DNA of 47,039 nucleotides from Tannerellaceae bacterium (GCA_021203545.1 JAJQAZ010000172.1:1-47039), one strand, 5' to 3'. Shown: positions 8,449 through 16,549, numbered from the stretch's first letter. The notes: a model not told the origin generated them from the sequence alone. A program made the numbers and translations.

Positions 8449-9170
8449 ATATTTTCCATGAAGGGATTATCCCATAATGTACTGATACGGTAATGTATTT
8501 TTATATCTTTCCGGTAATCGAAAAAACTCCTTATCTGTAAAGTTGCTGTTAATTCGTTTACGACCCATCTTAAAACTAATTTATTACCAAATACTCCATA
8601 ATGGGATTGTATCTTTTTTATTTGTGGTTTACTACCGAAACAGTGGATTGCCCATGCCACAAGTATAGCATGTTTGCCTGTAGTACGCCGGCCTGCTGCA
8701 GCCACTACTTCGAGTGCCCTGACTCCTTCCAGTCCGGGTGTGATAGCATGCCATTTTCCATCTGCCGGTACTTCGCCGAATAGAAATGTGCCAATTCGTC
8801 CGGGAGATTCGGATAATCCGGAAAATTGGATCTTTTTCTCTTTGTTTCCTATCCGCACATTCCCATCCGGTGATAGAACCACAAAGGGTTTTGAATGAGG
8901 GTTACCATACCGACAGATCTTTAATTCGCCTCCTGTGCCCACGGATATTTCCCATGCCGGATCCGGATCTCCGGCCTCACGGTAAACAGACATGACGACT
9001 CTTTTCTCTCCAATTAGGGGAGTTAGTTCAATGCCGTTTTCCGGAGATTTGAAGAATCCATCCTCCAGTATATTCAGGGTTGAATCAATCAGGTTTTCAA
9101 AGTCGTTTTCAGTAGGCTTTTTACCTTTTCTGAAGCTTTTCTTTAGTGTTTCTCTATTTCGCCTTGCCAT
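8445..9170 (-). CDS. Putative eCIS fibre or baseplate-attached protein
   Basis: A 241-aa protein. The N-terminal KKSFRKGKKPTENDFENLIDSTLN motif (residues 10-33) is a recurrent attachment motif at the start of Bacteroidetes tail-fibre and appendage proteins. The rest looks beta-rich and has no domain I can name. Its place between baseplate J and the 599-aa baseplate protein fits a fibre or fibre adaptor that touches the target cell (inference). No clear receptor-binding tip or chaperone gene follows. Repeat copy B lies immediately upstream. Confidence 0.55.
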   Translation of the reverse strand: MARRNRETLKKSFRKGKKPTENDFENLIDSTLNILEDGFFKSPENGIELTPLIGEKRVVMSVYREAGDPDPAWEISVGTGGELKICRYGNPHSKPFVVLSPDGNVRIGNKEKKIQFSGLSESPGRIGTFLFGEVPADGKWHAITPGLEGVRALEVVAAAGRRTTGKHAILVAWAIHCFGSKPQIKKIQSHYGVFGNKLVLRWVVNELTATLQIRSFFDYRKDIKIHYRISTLWDNPFMENI

Positions 9171-9176
9171 AATTTT

Positions 9177-9316
9177 AAATGAAAAATGAAAAATTTTCGT
9201 TGCTTTGCAATGTTAATAAAGGGGCTTACTTGTTTTTGAATTATGTTTCCCATATATCTAATTCTGATGTTTATACATGTGTTTATATTTTTCATTTTTC
9301 GCTTTTCATTTTTAAT
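9177..9316 (-). repeat. Heptamer-bounded interspersed repeat, copy B
   Basis: GAAAAAT units at 9180-9195 and inverted units at 9288-9316 bound the core, with the short hairpin CGTTGC/GCAATG. The minus-strand mini-ORF starts at 9253 (MGNIIQKQ) and ends 25 codons later in RKFFIFH before overlapping the start of the 241-aa gene in another frame. Confidence 0.65.
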
Positions 9317-11378
9317 CTATGATTAAAGTTTTGTCTATAGTCATTTCGTTTATGCCTAAACCGGAATAGTCTACGATATGGATAGTATGTTCTTTTGCCG
9401 GGATATAGGCTACATGAGGGAGAGCCGGAAGAATACTTTCTTTGTCTGTCTGGTATTCGGTGATTGTGTATTCGCCGGTTTCGTTGATCAATGAAATAGC
9501 TGTCAGGTAACGGATATTTTCTATAAAATCCAGTTCTTTTATTTGTTTGAAAAGTTCTGAAAGAGAGAGTGCTTTCTGCAGTTGCGGCAACTGTTTTTTC
9601 GTTTGCCAGGGGGCTATCCATGAATGAAAGAGTTCATCCAAACGGGCTTTTGCTACCGGCAAGGAGATATCCGAACGGAAAATAAGCCCGCATCTTATCA
9701 TGATTTCTCTGTAAACCGGGTTTATTACTATTAATTCTTTTACATAGCCGGAGATGTATTTCTTCATTTCTTCTCTTACTTTGAGTAGCATGTACGAAGT
9801 GGCGATAGGCGACTCCGGTGTTTCTGTTTCGGTCCGGTCCGGAATTATCAATAGGGCTATTGTTCCTTTACTATATTGCCTGCCATCAAAATCCGGAATA
9901 CATTTTACAGCCACTATATCCGGAAATGCCTGCAGAGTTATTTGTTCATAATCTGACGGTAGGACAGCCCGTCCCCGGTGAGATACATATTCCGCAACCC
10001 GGATTTGTAAGTCTGTATCTTTTTCCTGTATTATACCACCGTAAAAGGGGGTAACAGGGTAAATGCCCTCTATGCCCGGTAGTTTCTTTTCCGGCAGTAA
10101 AGTTTCCGGGATACTATCTCCGTTCCATAATTCGTTCTCCTCCTCTTCCACATCCTGTATCAACCGGGCAGCATTAACTGATACAGACTGTAAGCCGGAT
10201 ATAAGGTGCCTGTTTTTACTGATGCCGGTACGCAGCCAGAATAGGTTTTGCCTGTCGTATTGTTCGGGATAGATTACTTCCGGCAGACGGATCTTTATTC
10301 CGCCACTGGTCATAAAGTTGGATGTTGAATCGGTAAGTAGTACTGTGGGTGATATTTCTTCCCAGTCGTAGCCATTGCCCCAATACCATGTAACGGCAGG
10401 CAATTCTGTGGATGAGGTGGCTCTGCCCACCGGATAAAAATTTAAGAAGAGTGAGAGTATTTCTCCTCCTTTTACTTCCGAAAATGCAAACAATAAATTG
10501 GCATCTGTATCTAAACTGTACAAAAAGGTTGTGGCCGGAACTATTCCTAACGGATGAAGCTGGTGTACATATAGTTCCCCGTTTTTTTCCCGGTTACGCA
10601 GGTCTATCGTATTTTCGGAATAATAATCCAGGCTTATTTTTTCTACAACAGGGGAAACCGGTGGTTGAGGCAGAGAGGCTTTTTTCTTTTTCCATGTATT
10701 TTCCATCATACGTTCTGAGAATAGTTGATAGTATTCTTTTTCTCCAAATCCGATTCCGGGTTCCTGCAGTACGAATTTGATAAAGCCGGTACGGGAGCGA
10801 ATGGAGTAGCCGTAACCTTCTTCGTTTTCTTTTACAATCGGCATCCGTTCAATATTAATAGGAGTTAGTACCGAGGAACTGGATAAAGGGACTGCCGGAA
10901 GGGGTGTTCCATCCGGAGCTTTGCGCCGGGATGCGAACAGATAGAAGGAAGGTTGCCCCGGAGCAGGATGCCAGTTATAACCGGAAAGATATTGGACACC
11001 TACCCGGAATGAACAGTTTGTGATCCGGTTCCCATATTCTTTATAATAGCCTTTTAAACCATCTGGGTCATCGGGTAGTCTGCTCCATTGAATATGTAAC
11101 GCCATATGGGCGGTTTCTTTGATCGCCATTTCATAATTTCCTGCTATAAACCAGGCTCCTTTTCCTGTATTTGTGCCAAACGGATAAAAAGAGGAGGAAT
11201 TGTCTATATGACCCAGTTCGTTATACAATTGCAGATTGCGTACATTTTCTACCTGGCAACGAATGGTAATTTTATGTAACCGGAAGAGTGAGAGCCATGA
11301 ATAAGGATACAGCCAGGCATCAAAATTGGGGTATATACGTAGGGCCGGCCACCGGGTTTCCTGCTGATGTATGTCCAT
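9312..11378 (-). CDS. eCIS baseplate J protein, C-terminal part
   Basis: A 688-aa ORF holding most of a Pvc11-type baseplate J protein. The segment NLQLYNELGHIDNSSSFYPFG (about 48-68) and the following YEMAIKE...LPDDPDG are typical of eCIS baseplate J. The HRGRAVLPSDYEQITLQAFPDI motif (near 470-490) marks the J-domain, and the C-terminal VNPVYREIMIRCGL (about 570) matches the family end. It is in the same frame as the upstream 326-aa ORF: eighteen open codons separate its first ATG from the upstream TAA, and they translate to family-like sequence (LKIQFVLNQEFPS). The gene is therefore read as the second half of a protein interrupted by one stop codon. Confidence 0.82.
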   Translation of the reverse strand: MDIHQQETRWPALRIYPNFDAWLYPYSWLSLFRLHKITIRCQVENVRNLQLYNELGHIDNSSSFYPFGTNTGKGAWFIAGNYEMAIKETAHMALHIQWSRLPDDPDGLKGYYKEYGNRITNCSFRVGVQYLSGYNWHPAPGQPSFYLFASRRKAPDGTPLPAVPLSSSSVLTPINIERMPIVKENEEGYGYSIRSRTGFIKFVLQEPGIGFGEKEYYQLFSERMMENTWKKKKASLPQPPVSPVVEKISLDYYSENTIDLRNREKNGELYVHQLHPLGIVPATTFLYSLDTDANLLFAFSEVKGGEILSLFLNFYPVGRATSSTELPAVTWYWGNGYDWEEISPTVLLTDSTSNFMTSGGIKIRLPEVIYPEQYDRQNLFWLRTGISKNRHLISGLQSVSVNAARLIQDVEEEENELWNGDSIPETLLPEKKLPGIEGIYPVTPFYGGIIQEKDTDLQIRVAEYVSHRGRAVLPSDYEQITLQAFPDIVAVKCIPDFDGRQYSKGTIALLIIPDRTETETPESPIATSYMLLKVREEMKKYISGYVKELIVINPVYREIMIRCGLIFRSDISLPVAKARLDELFHSWIAPWQTKKQLPQLQKALSLSELFKQIKELDFIENIRYLTAISLINETGEYTITEYQTDKESILPALPHVAYIPAKEHTIHIVDYSGLGINEMTIDKTLIID

Positions 11379-11432
11379 AGTACAAGAACAGGTAGAGGGG
11401 AATTCCTGATTTAGAACGAATTGAATCTTTAA

Positions 11433-12413
11433 TTACTCTTCTTCACGTGTTACCACAGAGCCGGAGATAACGCTCCAACCTTCGTCTGTACTAATGGTAA
11501 GGTAAAACAGGTTATTAAACAGTTCAAAATATATTTTCTCCCGGCTGCAGAACTCCTCATATTCTGATAAACAGGAGGCTACCCGGTCTAATTCGTTTAT
11601 CCAATCGTTGTTTTCCGCATGTAAAAACAGGGTTATGTTCCGTTTGCCTTCTTTCAAAACCAGCGCCGGGTGGTTGATGATGATGCCTACTGCTTTACTA
11701 AAACCATCCTGGTCACCAAACAGGTATCTTCTCCGGGGATTAGTCCACCCAGTTACTGCTTTACTAAAACCATCCTGGTCACCAAACAGGAGATCTTCTT
11801 TACCTGATTTTTCCGTTAGGTCCTGATATTTCAGTGCAGTTATATAATTTAGCTGTCCGGCGGGGCGGATATCTTTTTTGCGTTCGTACCAGAGTGAATA
11901 TATATGGGCTATCCGGACATTCTCTATCGATATGCTTTCCTGTAACCGGTAAATGTATCTTTGTTCATCGTTGTCTTCATAATAAAATCCGGTACCCTTT
12001 TCCAGTAAAACAGGATTTGAGGTATTTTTTTCAAATTTCACCCATACGTTGTCCGGTATCACCGGCAACGTTTCTATTCCGGCATATTCTTTCCAATACC
12101 AGGTTCCTATTTCGTTCCATCTTTTATTAAACGACCCGGTGATGGTGTGCATGTGATGAATGAATGTATACAGGATTGCCTGCGATGGTTCCATATTTCC
12201 GTCCGGTTCCGGGAAGTTCGCCTGCTGCAGCCAATAATTCATCCCGGCCAATACTTCATCCATATATCCGTCCGGTTCTCCTTCGGGTGTGAAGTAGCGT
12301 ATGGTACCGGCTATTTTAAGAGCCTGCCGCAACAACTCTTCCGGTGTATTTCTGATGATCCAGAATGGTTCTGCTGATAGGAAACGCCTCATTCTTTCTT
12401 CTCTTGCCAACAT
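11433..12413 (-). CDS. eCIS baseplate J protein, N-terminal part, ends at in-frame TAA
   Basis: A 326-aa ORF resembling the N-terminal third of eCIS baseplate J proteins: TPEGEPDGYMDEVLAG near residue 41, then WNEIGTWYWKEYAG...IPDNVWVKFE, then PVLLEKGTGFYYE and HPALVLKEGKRNITLFL. It stops at TAA (11433-11435) after SVVTREEE, but the same frame continues open into the 688-aa ORF. Together they would make about 1033 residues. A 12-residue LFGDQDGFSKAV is duplicated, from a 37-bp DNA direct repeat. It starts 4 bp after gp25. Confidence 0.82.
   Translation of the reverse strand: MLAREERMRRFLSAEPFWIIRNTPEELLRQALKIAGTIRYFTPEGEPDGYMDEVLAGMNYWLQQANFPEPDGNMEPSQAILYTFIHHMHTITGSFNKRWNEIGTWYWKEYAGIETLPVIPDNVWVKFEKNTSNPVLLEKGTGFYYEDNDEQRYIYRLQESISIENVRIAHIYSLWYERKKDIRPAGQLNYITALKYQDLTEKSGKEDLLFGDQDGFSKAVTGWTNPRRRYLFGDQDGFSKAVGIIINHPALVLKEGKRNITLFLHAENNDWINELDRVASCLSEYEEFCSREKIYFELFNNLFYLTISTDEGWSVISGSVVTREEE
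11688..11790. repeat. 37-bp perfect direct repeat within baseplate J
   Basis: The 37-bp copies at 11688-11724 and 11754-11790 are identical. Their 66-bp offset is exactly 22 codons, so reading frame is kept. Recombination between them would cleanly delete 22 residues. Confidence 0.85.
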
Positions 12414-12417
12414 ACCA

Positions 12418-12822
12418 TTATATATTTGTTCCTTCGTTCAGATAAAACGGGTAGACCATGTTACTCCGGCTATTTGTTTGCCGTATGTTGTAATCAAGAT
12501 GTATATGTAAAATACCCTGGCTGATATCTTCGCAGTCTATTATTACCTTTTCAATATCTATGCGTGGTTCGCCATCCAGTATGGCTTTTCTTATATTCCG
12601 TTCTATCTCTGTTTTCTGTGTTTCGTTTATTTGCTCAAATACCCACTGATTGATGTTGCATCCATATTCAAAACGAAAAATACGCGAACCCGGAAGGGTG
12701 GAAAACAGTATAGAGAAGCTCTGGCGGATATCTTCTTCACCATATACCATTTGTACCCCTGTCTTTTTATTAAATCGTACAGGAAATCCCCAGCCTGTTC
12801 CTAAATAAGGTTTATCTTCCAT
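12418..12822 (-). CDS. gp25-like baseplate wedge protein (Pvc9-like)
   Basis: A 134-aa protein from the start MEDKPYLGTGWGFPVRF. The phrase GTGWGFPVRF, then EEDIRQSFSILFSTLPGSRIFRFEYGC, and a conserved acidic C-terminal half are diagnostic of the GPW/gp25 family, which nucleates sheath assembly at the baseplate. The open frame extends upstream to 13089, but those residues lie wholly inside PAAR in another frame and are rejected. The chosen ATG is 2 bp beyond the PAAR stop. Confidence 0.9.
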   Translation of the reverse strand: MEDKPYLGTGWGFPVRFNKKTGVQMVYGEEDIRQSFSILFSTLPGSRIFRFEYGCNINQWVFEQINETQKTEIERNIRKAILDGEPRIDIEKVIIDCEDISQGILHIHLDYNIRQTNSRSNMVYPFYLNEGTNI

Positions 12823-12824
12823 TT

Positions 12825-13124
12825 TTATCCTCCGATCATGACTGTTAAACATCCTAATGTTATAATTCCTCCATGAGCACAATTGTCTCCTACACGGACT
12901 GCAGGTTTTCCTCCGATCATTACTGTAGCCGACCCTTTTATGATACTGTCCGGTGGACCTACACACGTACACATATCGCCTAATACGGCAGCAGGTAAAT
13001 TGCCTATAAGGACCGTGGGGACACCCGGCCCGGTAACAGGCCCTCCTACATGGGGTACCGGTGGTAACCCGGGAGTAACCATGGGGCATACATGTAGGTC
13101 TGTTATTCTGGCTGCTGGAGGCAT
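12825..13124 (-). CDS. PAAR-like spike tip (Pvc10-like)
   Basis: A 99-aa protein starting MPPAARITDLHVCPM. It shows the PAAR pattern of short glycine-rich strand repeats (HVGGPVTGPGVPTVLIGNLPAA, VMIGGKPAVRVGD) and metal-site residues His11, Cys13, Cys47 and His71-like positions (approximate numbering). PAAR caps the VgrG-type spike and sharpens it. The frame extends to 13184, but the extension is the heptamer repeat and is excluded. The gene lies between the spike and gp25 as in other eCIS loci. Confidence 0.9.
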   Translation of the reverse strand: MPPAARITDLHVCPMVTPGLPPVPHVGGPVTGPGVPTVLIGNLPAAVLGDMCTCVGPPDSIIKGSATVMIGGKPAVRVGDNCAHGGIITLGCLTVMIGG

Positions 13125-13130
13125 AGTGTT

Positions 13131-13296
13131 AAATGTAAAATGAAGAATGAAAAATGAAAAATTTTCTTTGCCATGCCATCCCAATAAAGATGCTTTGTTG
13201 TTTTTGGATTATTTCTTTCATATTGTTTTTTATGTTTATGTGTTATTTAATTTTCATTCTTCGCTTTTCATTTTTCATTTCGCAGCTTGGCTGCAA
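13131..13296 (-). repeat. Heptamer-bounded interspersed repeat, copy C
   Basis: Units related to GAAAAAT lie at 13131-13160, and inverted units lie at 13250-13280. A small hairpin (GCAGC/GCTGC, about 13281-13293) touches the end of the spike gene. The minus-strand mini-ORF starts near 13220 (MKEIIQKQQS) and terminates at a TAA 5 bp upstream of the PAAR ATG. Confidence 0.65.
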
Positions 13297-13722
13297 TCAG
13301 TTTATCATTACCACTGCTCCTTTTACAATTGTTTGTCCGGAGGCAGAGAGTTCGGCTTTGGCGCTTCCTTTTACTGTCAGGGCTGCGCTTGCCTTAGCTT
13401 CTACGTTTACTCCTTCTATGTTGATATTTGTAGTTGCTTTTATGGCTGTGTTTTTACCGGATTCTACCTTTATATCGCCGGTTGCTTTTAACTGAATATC
13501 TTTAGCAGAGTCCAGTATGATTCCGTCTTTGTTCATTATTACTTTGTTTTTATGTTCATCCTGCAGAGTGATACTCTTATTCTCATCATCTACTACAATT
13601 TGATTCTTTCCCGGTGTAACCAGTGTGATCATTTTATTCTCTTCGTCGAATTCAAGTTTCATTCCGGAACGGGTAAGGATTGCACGGATGTGATTATCGT
13701 CGCTATACTCAAAAGGAGGCAT
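13297..13722 (-). CDS. VgrG-like spike (Pvc8), C-terminal part
   Basis: A 141-aa ORF that starts at an internal ATG. It begins with gp5-domain residues (MKLEFDEENKMITLVTPG) and continues into a beta-helix needle of short repeats (DIQLKATGDIKVESGKNTAIK, INIEGVNVEAKASAALTVKG). These repeats are the C-terminal spike of VgrG proteins and are not known to occur alone. The same frame stays open upstream to about 13777, where it overlaps the end of the 443-aa ORF. Joining them gives a continuous family match (VVLGFL-NNDP-CHAVILGSLYGS). Confidence 0.75.
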   Translation of the reverse strand: MPPFEYSDDNHIRAILTRSGMKLEFDEENKMITLVTPGKNQIVVDDENKSITLQDEHKNKVIMNKDGIILDSAKDIQLKATGDIKVESGKNTAIKATTNINIEGVNVEAKASAALTVKGSAKAELSASGQTIVKGAVVMIN

Positions 13723-13751
13723 TCGTGTACTACCATACAGAGAACCCAGTA

Positions 13752-15083
13752 TTACCGCATGACAAGGATCATTGTTAAAAAACCCAGTACTACTTCGTCT
13801 CCTTTATCGGGCAGGAAAAAGAATCCGGAGTTTTTGCTACCCCATCCGTGTGCCATGCGAGCCCATATTTTATTTTTTTCGCCATTCAATAACGGAAATT
13901 CTACTTCTATGCGGTGTTCTGCCAAAGGATCTTCTTCGAGTTTGGTTACTATACCGGTATGCAGCCCTTGTATGCCGGGAAATAAGCCGGATGCAGCAGG
14001 TGCTATTACATCTGCCTGTGCTGTAATATCATGGGATGATATACCCATACCTGCTGTGGTGTACCAATTTCCATTTTTTATTTCATGTTCTACAAATCCT
14101 ACATATACTTCTCCGTTGAATCGCTTACCGACTCCGTCCAGTTCTATAATGGTACCGGGGTTTACTTTTGCATTTCCCTGAAAACGGATGGATCCGGTGA
14201 TTCTTGCCAGAGCAGATTTTAAACGTTTGGCACCAGCCCAGGATTTTAATGCGGATTCTTCTACGACACAACCCGTTTGAAGTGTATAATCTGCAATACC
14301 GGTTTTGGTTACCCACGCTGCCGGGTCGCATTCTCCCTGATCATTGACCGTAGGTTTGGCGGCACTTACTTCAACCAGTTTTTGTTGTGTGCTATCCCAT
14401 CCCCATGCTGATACGTCGTTGAGTTGTGCATCTGCCTGTAATGTTCCATTGAATTCAATAATGTCAACACCATACGTAAGTTTTACGACTGAAGTTACGG
14501 ATACTTCCGGTTCCTGTATGGAGATTTTATTTTGTTCCGTAATGACTACCCAACCGTTGACATCTGCTCTTGACAGTGTAAAATCCCAGTCAGAACAGTA
14601 ATATTGAATCAGTTCGGGATATTTAACTGTCGAAGAGTCAATCGTAGCCGATAAAGAATAGTTACCCCATATTTCTGTAAGCGCCTCACTATCTTTTTTC
14701 CCGGTAAAAAGACGGTTTTGTCTGACCAGAGTAGAAGGGAAAGCACCATCACGGCAGCCTATCACCAACCGGGCACTTTCGCCGGGTGGTATAGTTACTT
14801 CGTGCGTGACTATGATGCCCTGGAAAAGAATGGATTCGTCGCCTTCGTAACCAGCTTCTATTCTTATTTGCTGTCCGGGTTCGAATGTTGCATCTTCACT
14901 TTCGGCTATGGTTTGATCGGCCACATTACCGGCTTCAAAGGCAATTTCGGCATATCCGATCCGGTTTATCTCTTTCCGGATAAGTACCGATTCAAGACCG
15001 AATTTTGACGGCGTAACCTGATTATCGACATACACCGATACACCAACAACGCCTTCACTATTTTTAACCGGAGAGTTTGCCAT
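13752..15083 (-). CDS. VgrG-like spike (Pvc8), N-terminal part
   Basis: A 443-aa product from the ATG at 15083. It has gp27-like N-terminal domains (DRIEAGYEGDESILFQGIIVTHE region) and then the gp5 OB-fold region ending WGSKNSGFFFLPDKGDEVVLGFL. This is the hub-and-spike protein of the injection tip. The frame leaves the family at TTTTTTA (complement of 13776-13782) and stops 8 codons later. A -1 shift restores a 595-aa protein. An ATG at 15128 also opens the frame, but the family starts at MANSPVKN. The start overlaps the LysM stop by 20 bp, suggesting coupling. Confidence 0.85.
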   Translation of the reverse strand: MANSPVKNSEGVVGVSVYVDNQVTPSKFGLESVLIRKEINRIGYAEIAFEAGNVADQTIAESEDATFEPGQQIRIEAGYEGDESILFQGIIVTHEVTIPPGESARLVIGCRDGAFPSTLVRQNRLFTGKKDSEALTEIWGNYSLSATIDSSTVKYPELIQYYCSDWDFTLSRADVNGWVVITEQNKISIQEPEVSVTSVVKLTYGVDIIEFNGTLQADAQLNDVSAWGWDSTQQKLVEVSAAKPTVNDQGECDPAAWVTKTGIADYTLQTGCVVEESALKSWAGAKRLKSALARITGSIRFQGNAKVNPGTIIELDGVGKRFNGEVYVGFVEHEIKNGNWYTTAGMGISSHDITAQADVIAPAASGLFPGIQGLHTGIVTKLEEDPLAEHRIEVEFPLLNGEKNKIWARMAHGWGSKNSGFFFLPDKGDEVVLGFLTMILVMR

Positions 15084-15744
15084 ATCTTTTAAGTGGAGGG
15101 AACAAAAGGGTTGTTCCCGGTTTAACATTTCTGAAACCTGATAATCCGTTGTAACGGGCTATGTCCATGCAGTACGAGGCATCCCCATATAATCGGTTAC
15201 ACCAGAAAGCGATTGTTTCGCCTGCTTTTAGTGTTATCATTGTGGATAGATCCGGAGATGATTTATTTTCTTTTTTATTTCCCTCCTGTTTATCCGTATG
15301 GCTGGCAAAAGACAGAGAGATATTGACCCGCAATGGAATCCCTAAAGGGGAAAAAAGAGTGTATTCCTCTTTCATGGAAGTGAGCCGCCCTTTGAAGCTA
15401 ATAGTTCCCCATGATATTACTACATAGTTCGGTTTGTGAGTGTCTCCATTTAGGGTATACAGTACTTTACATAATTCCTCTATTAATACCGGAACCGGAA
15501 TAGGAACCGGTAAATCTCCTACTGCCCCGGTAGAATCCAGTACAATTTTAAATGACAATTTTTCTTCCTGATGAGAGGCATATTTCATATGGGCATATTG
15601 AGTACCGGCTGTTTTGTCCTTATTGTATCCGATTCCCCTCTCTATATTAATAGAGGAAGGATTGATCTGAACAAAAAAAGGCATTCCCGCAGGCATCATA
15701 TAGCCGGAATCTTTATATCCCGTCATCATCATTTTAAGTACCAT
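15064..15744 (-). CDS. LysM-containing eCIS tube-baseplate protein (Pvc7-like)
   Basis: A 226-aa protein. The N-terminal FVQINPSSINIERGIGYN and EEKLSFKIVLDSTG are typical of the eCIS/phage CIS-tube adaptor, and the C-terminal LysM-like stretch runs about 172-218 (LKAGETIAFWCNRLYGDASYCMDIA then GLSGFRNVKPGTTLLFP). It joins the inner tube to the hub. The protein sits between the DUF5908-like small gene and the spike. The frame is intact. Confidence 0.88.
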   Translation of the reverse strand: MVLKMMMTGYKDSGYMMPAGMPFFVQINPSSINIERGIGYNKDKTAGTQYAHMKYASHQEEKLSFKIVLDSTGAVGDLPVPIPVPVLIEELCKVLYTLNGDTHKPNYVVISWGTISFKGRLTSMKEEYTLFSPLGIPLRVNISLSFASHTDKQEGNKKENKSSPDLSTMITLKAGETIAFWCNRLYGDASYCMDIARYNGLSGFRNVKPGTTLLFPPLKRYGKLSG

Positions 15745-15762
15745 AACTTTTAACGCTGACTT

Positions 15763-15912
15763 TTATTCCTGAATTCTTTTTTTTATGATCTCTTTTACTT
15801 CCCGTATGATCTCTTCTTTCATTTTTCCTGCATATTCTTCCTGCATGGTATCCCGCACCTGACGGGATTCGATGACAGTTTTGATATGTATTTCTTTAAT
15901 TGTAATAGCCAT
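15763..15912 (-). CDS. Small DUF5908-like eCIS protein (Pvc6 position)
   Basis: A 49-aa protein beginning MAITIKEIHIKTVIE and ending in a Lys/Glu-rich helix (MKEEIIREVKEIIKKRIQE). The IxIKExxIKTxIE start is characteristic of DUF5908, found in eCIS loci between the tube and LysM genes. Its position matches. It is probably a tube-initiation or baseplate accessory. The gene is shorter than many gene-calling cut-offs; it lies 18 bp upstream of the LysM gene. Confidence 0.75.
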   Translation of the reverse strand: MAITIKEIHIKTVIESRQVRDTMQEEYAGKMKEEIIREVKEIIKKRIQE

Positions 15913-15939
15913 TTTAGTATATATTAAAATTTAAGAGAG

Positions 15940-16368
15940 TCAGAAACGGGTAATCGTGCTATAAGAGAATTCAAGAGATTCAATCAATACACTGTTTTTT
16001 TCCGAATCCAACGGTTCTATATCCCATTTAACCGGATAAGCATTTGCACACAGCCAATGATAAGAAGGACTGCCTTGGGCATTTAATAATGTAACACTGA
16101 TGGGAATAGGCAGGATAGGTAAGAGGAGGCTGCCTTCCAGTATGGTTTTTATCCACAATACATGTAGGCTGTTTACCGGTTTAAGGGCCCCTTTTAACAC
16201 CAGATTAGCGTGTTTCATCTGTTTAGACAACCGATGCACATGCGTGTTCAAACCTCCTTCTACTACCATTTCCTGCTCTATTTCGACAGAAAGCCCGGAG
16301 ACTTCTTTGAAAGGCAGTTCTATCCCCATCATGGATACATTAAAATAAAATGCTACCGGCAAGTCCAT
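15940..16368 (-). CDS. Tube protein 2 (Pvc5-like)
   Basis: A 142-aa gp19-family tube protein: PVAFYFNVS then FKEVSGLSVEIEQE (about 19-32) and a C-terminal PVKWDIEPLDSEKNSVLIESLEFSYS. This pattern matches the second tube paralogue, which forms the first tube ring on the baseplate. It shares the VSGL motif and end layout with the 150-aa tube protein upstream. Repeat copy D separates the two. Confidence 0.9.
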   Translation of the reverse strand: MDLPVAFYFNVSMMGIELPFKEVSGLSVEIEQEMVVEGGLNTHVHRLSKQMKHANLVLKGALKPVNSLHVLWIKTILEGSLLLPILPIPISVTLLNAQGSPSYHWLCANAYPVKWDIEPLDSEKNSVLIESLEFSYSTITRF

Positions 16369-16370
16369 AA

Positions 16371-16549
16371 ATAAATGAAAAATGAAGAATGAAAAATGAA
16401 AAATTTTCTTTTCCTATATACTTATGTATAGCAGAGGCTGTACTATGTTCTTTTATCAACAAATGTTTCATGTCATTACTTTTTAATTTCTCATTCTCTT
16501 CATTTTTCACTTTTCATTTTTAATTTTTCATTTCGCAGCAAAGCTGCGG
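16371..16549 (-). repeat. Heptamer-bounded interspersed repeat, copy D
   Basis: GAAAAAT-type units at 16374-16403 and inverted units at 16493-16533 are followed by the hairpin CGCAGC/GCTGCG next to the tube 1 stop. The minus-strand mini-ORF (MKHLLIKEH..., about 25 codons) is more diverged than in copies A to C, and the core is longer. Confidence 0.6.

Noticed and set aside
12823-13089. N-terminal extension of gp25 (to 13089)
   Set aside because: These residues overlap PAAR in another frame and are cysteine/arginine-rich; the family start is MEDKPYLGTGWGF at 12822.
13125-13184. N-terminal extension of PAAR
   Set aside because: Encoded by the heptamer repeat; PAAR proteins start at MPPAARITD.
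15084-15128. Longer spike start at 15128
   Set aside because: The extra residues are unlike the family and lie deeper within the LysM gene.
2791-16549. CRISPR array
   Set aside because: The heptamer runs have no spacers of unit length and no Cas genes are nearby.
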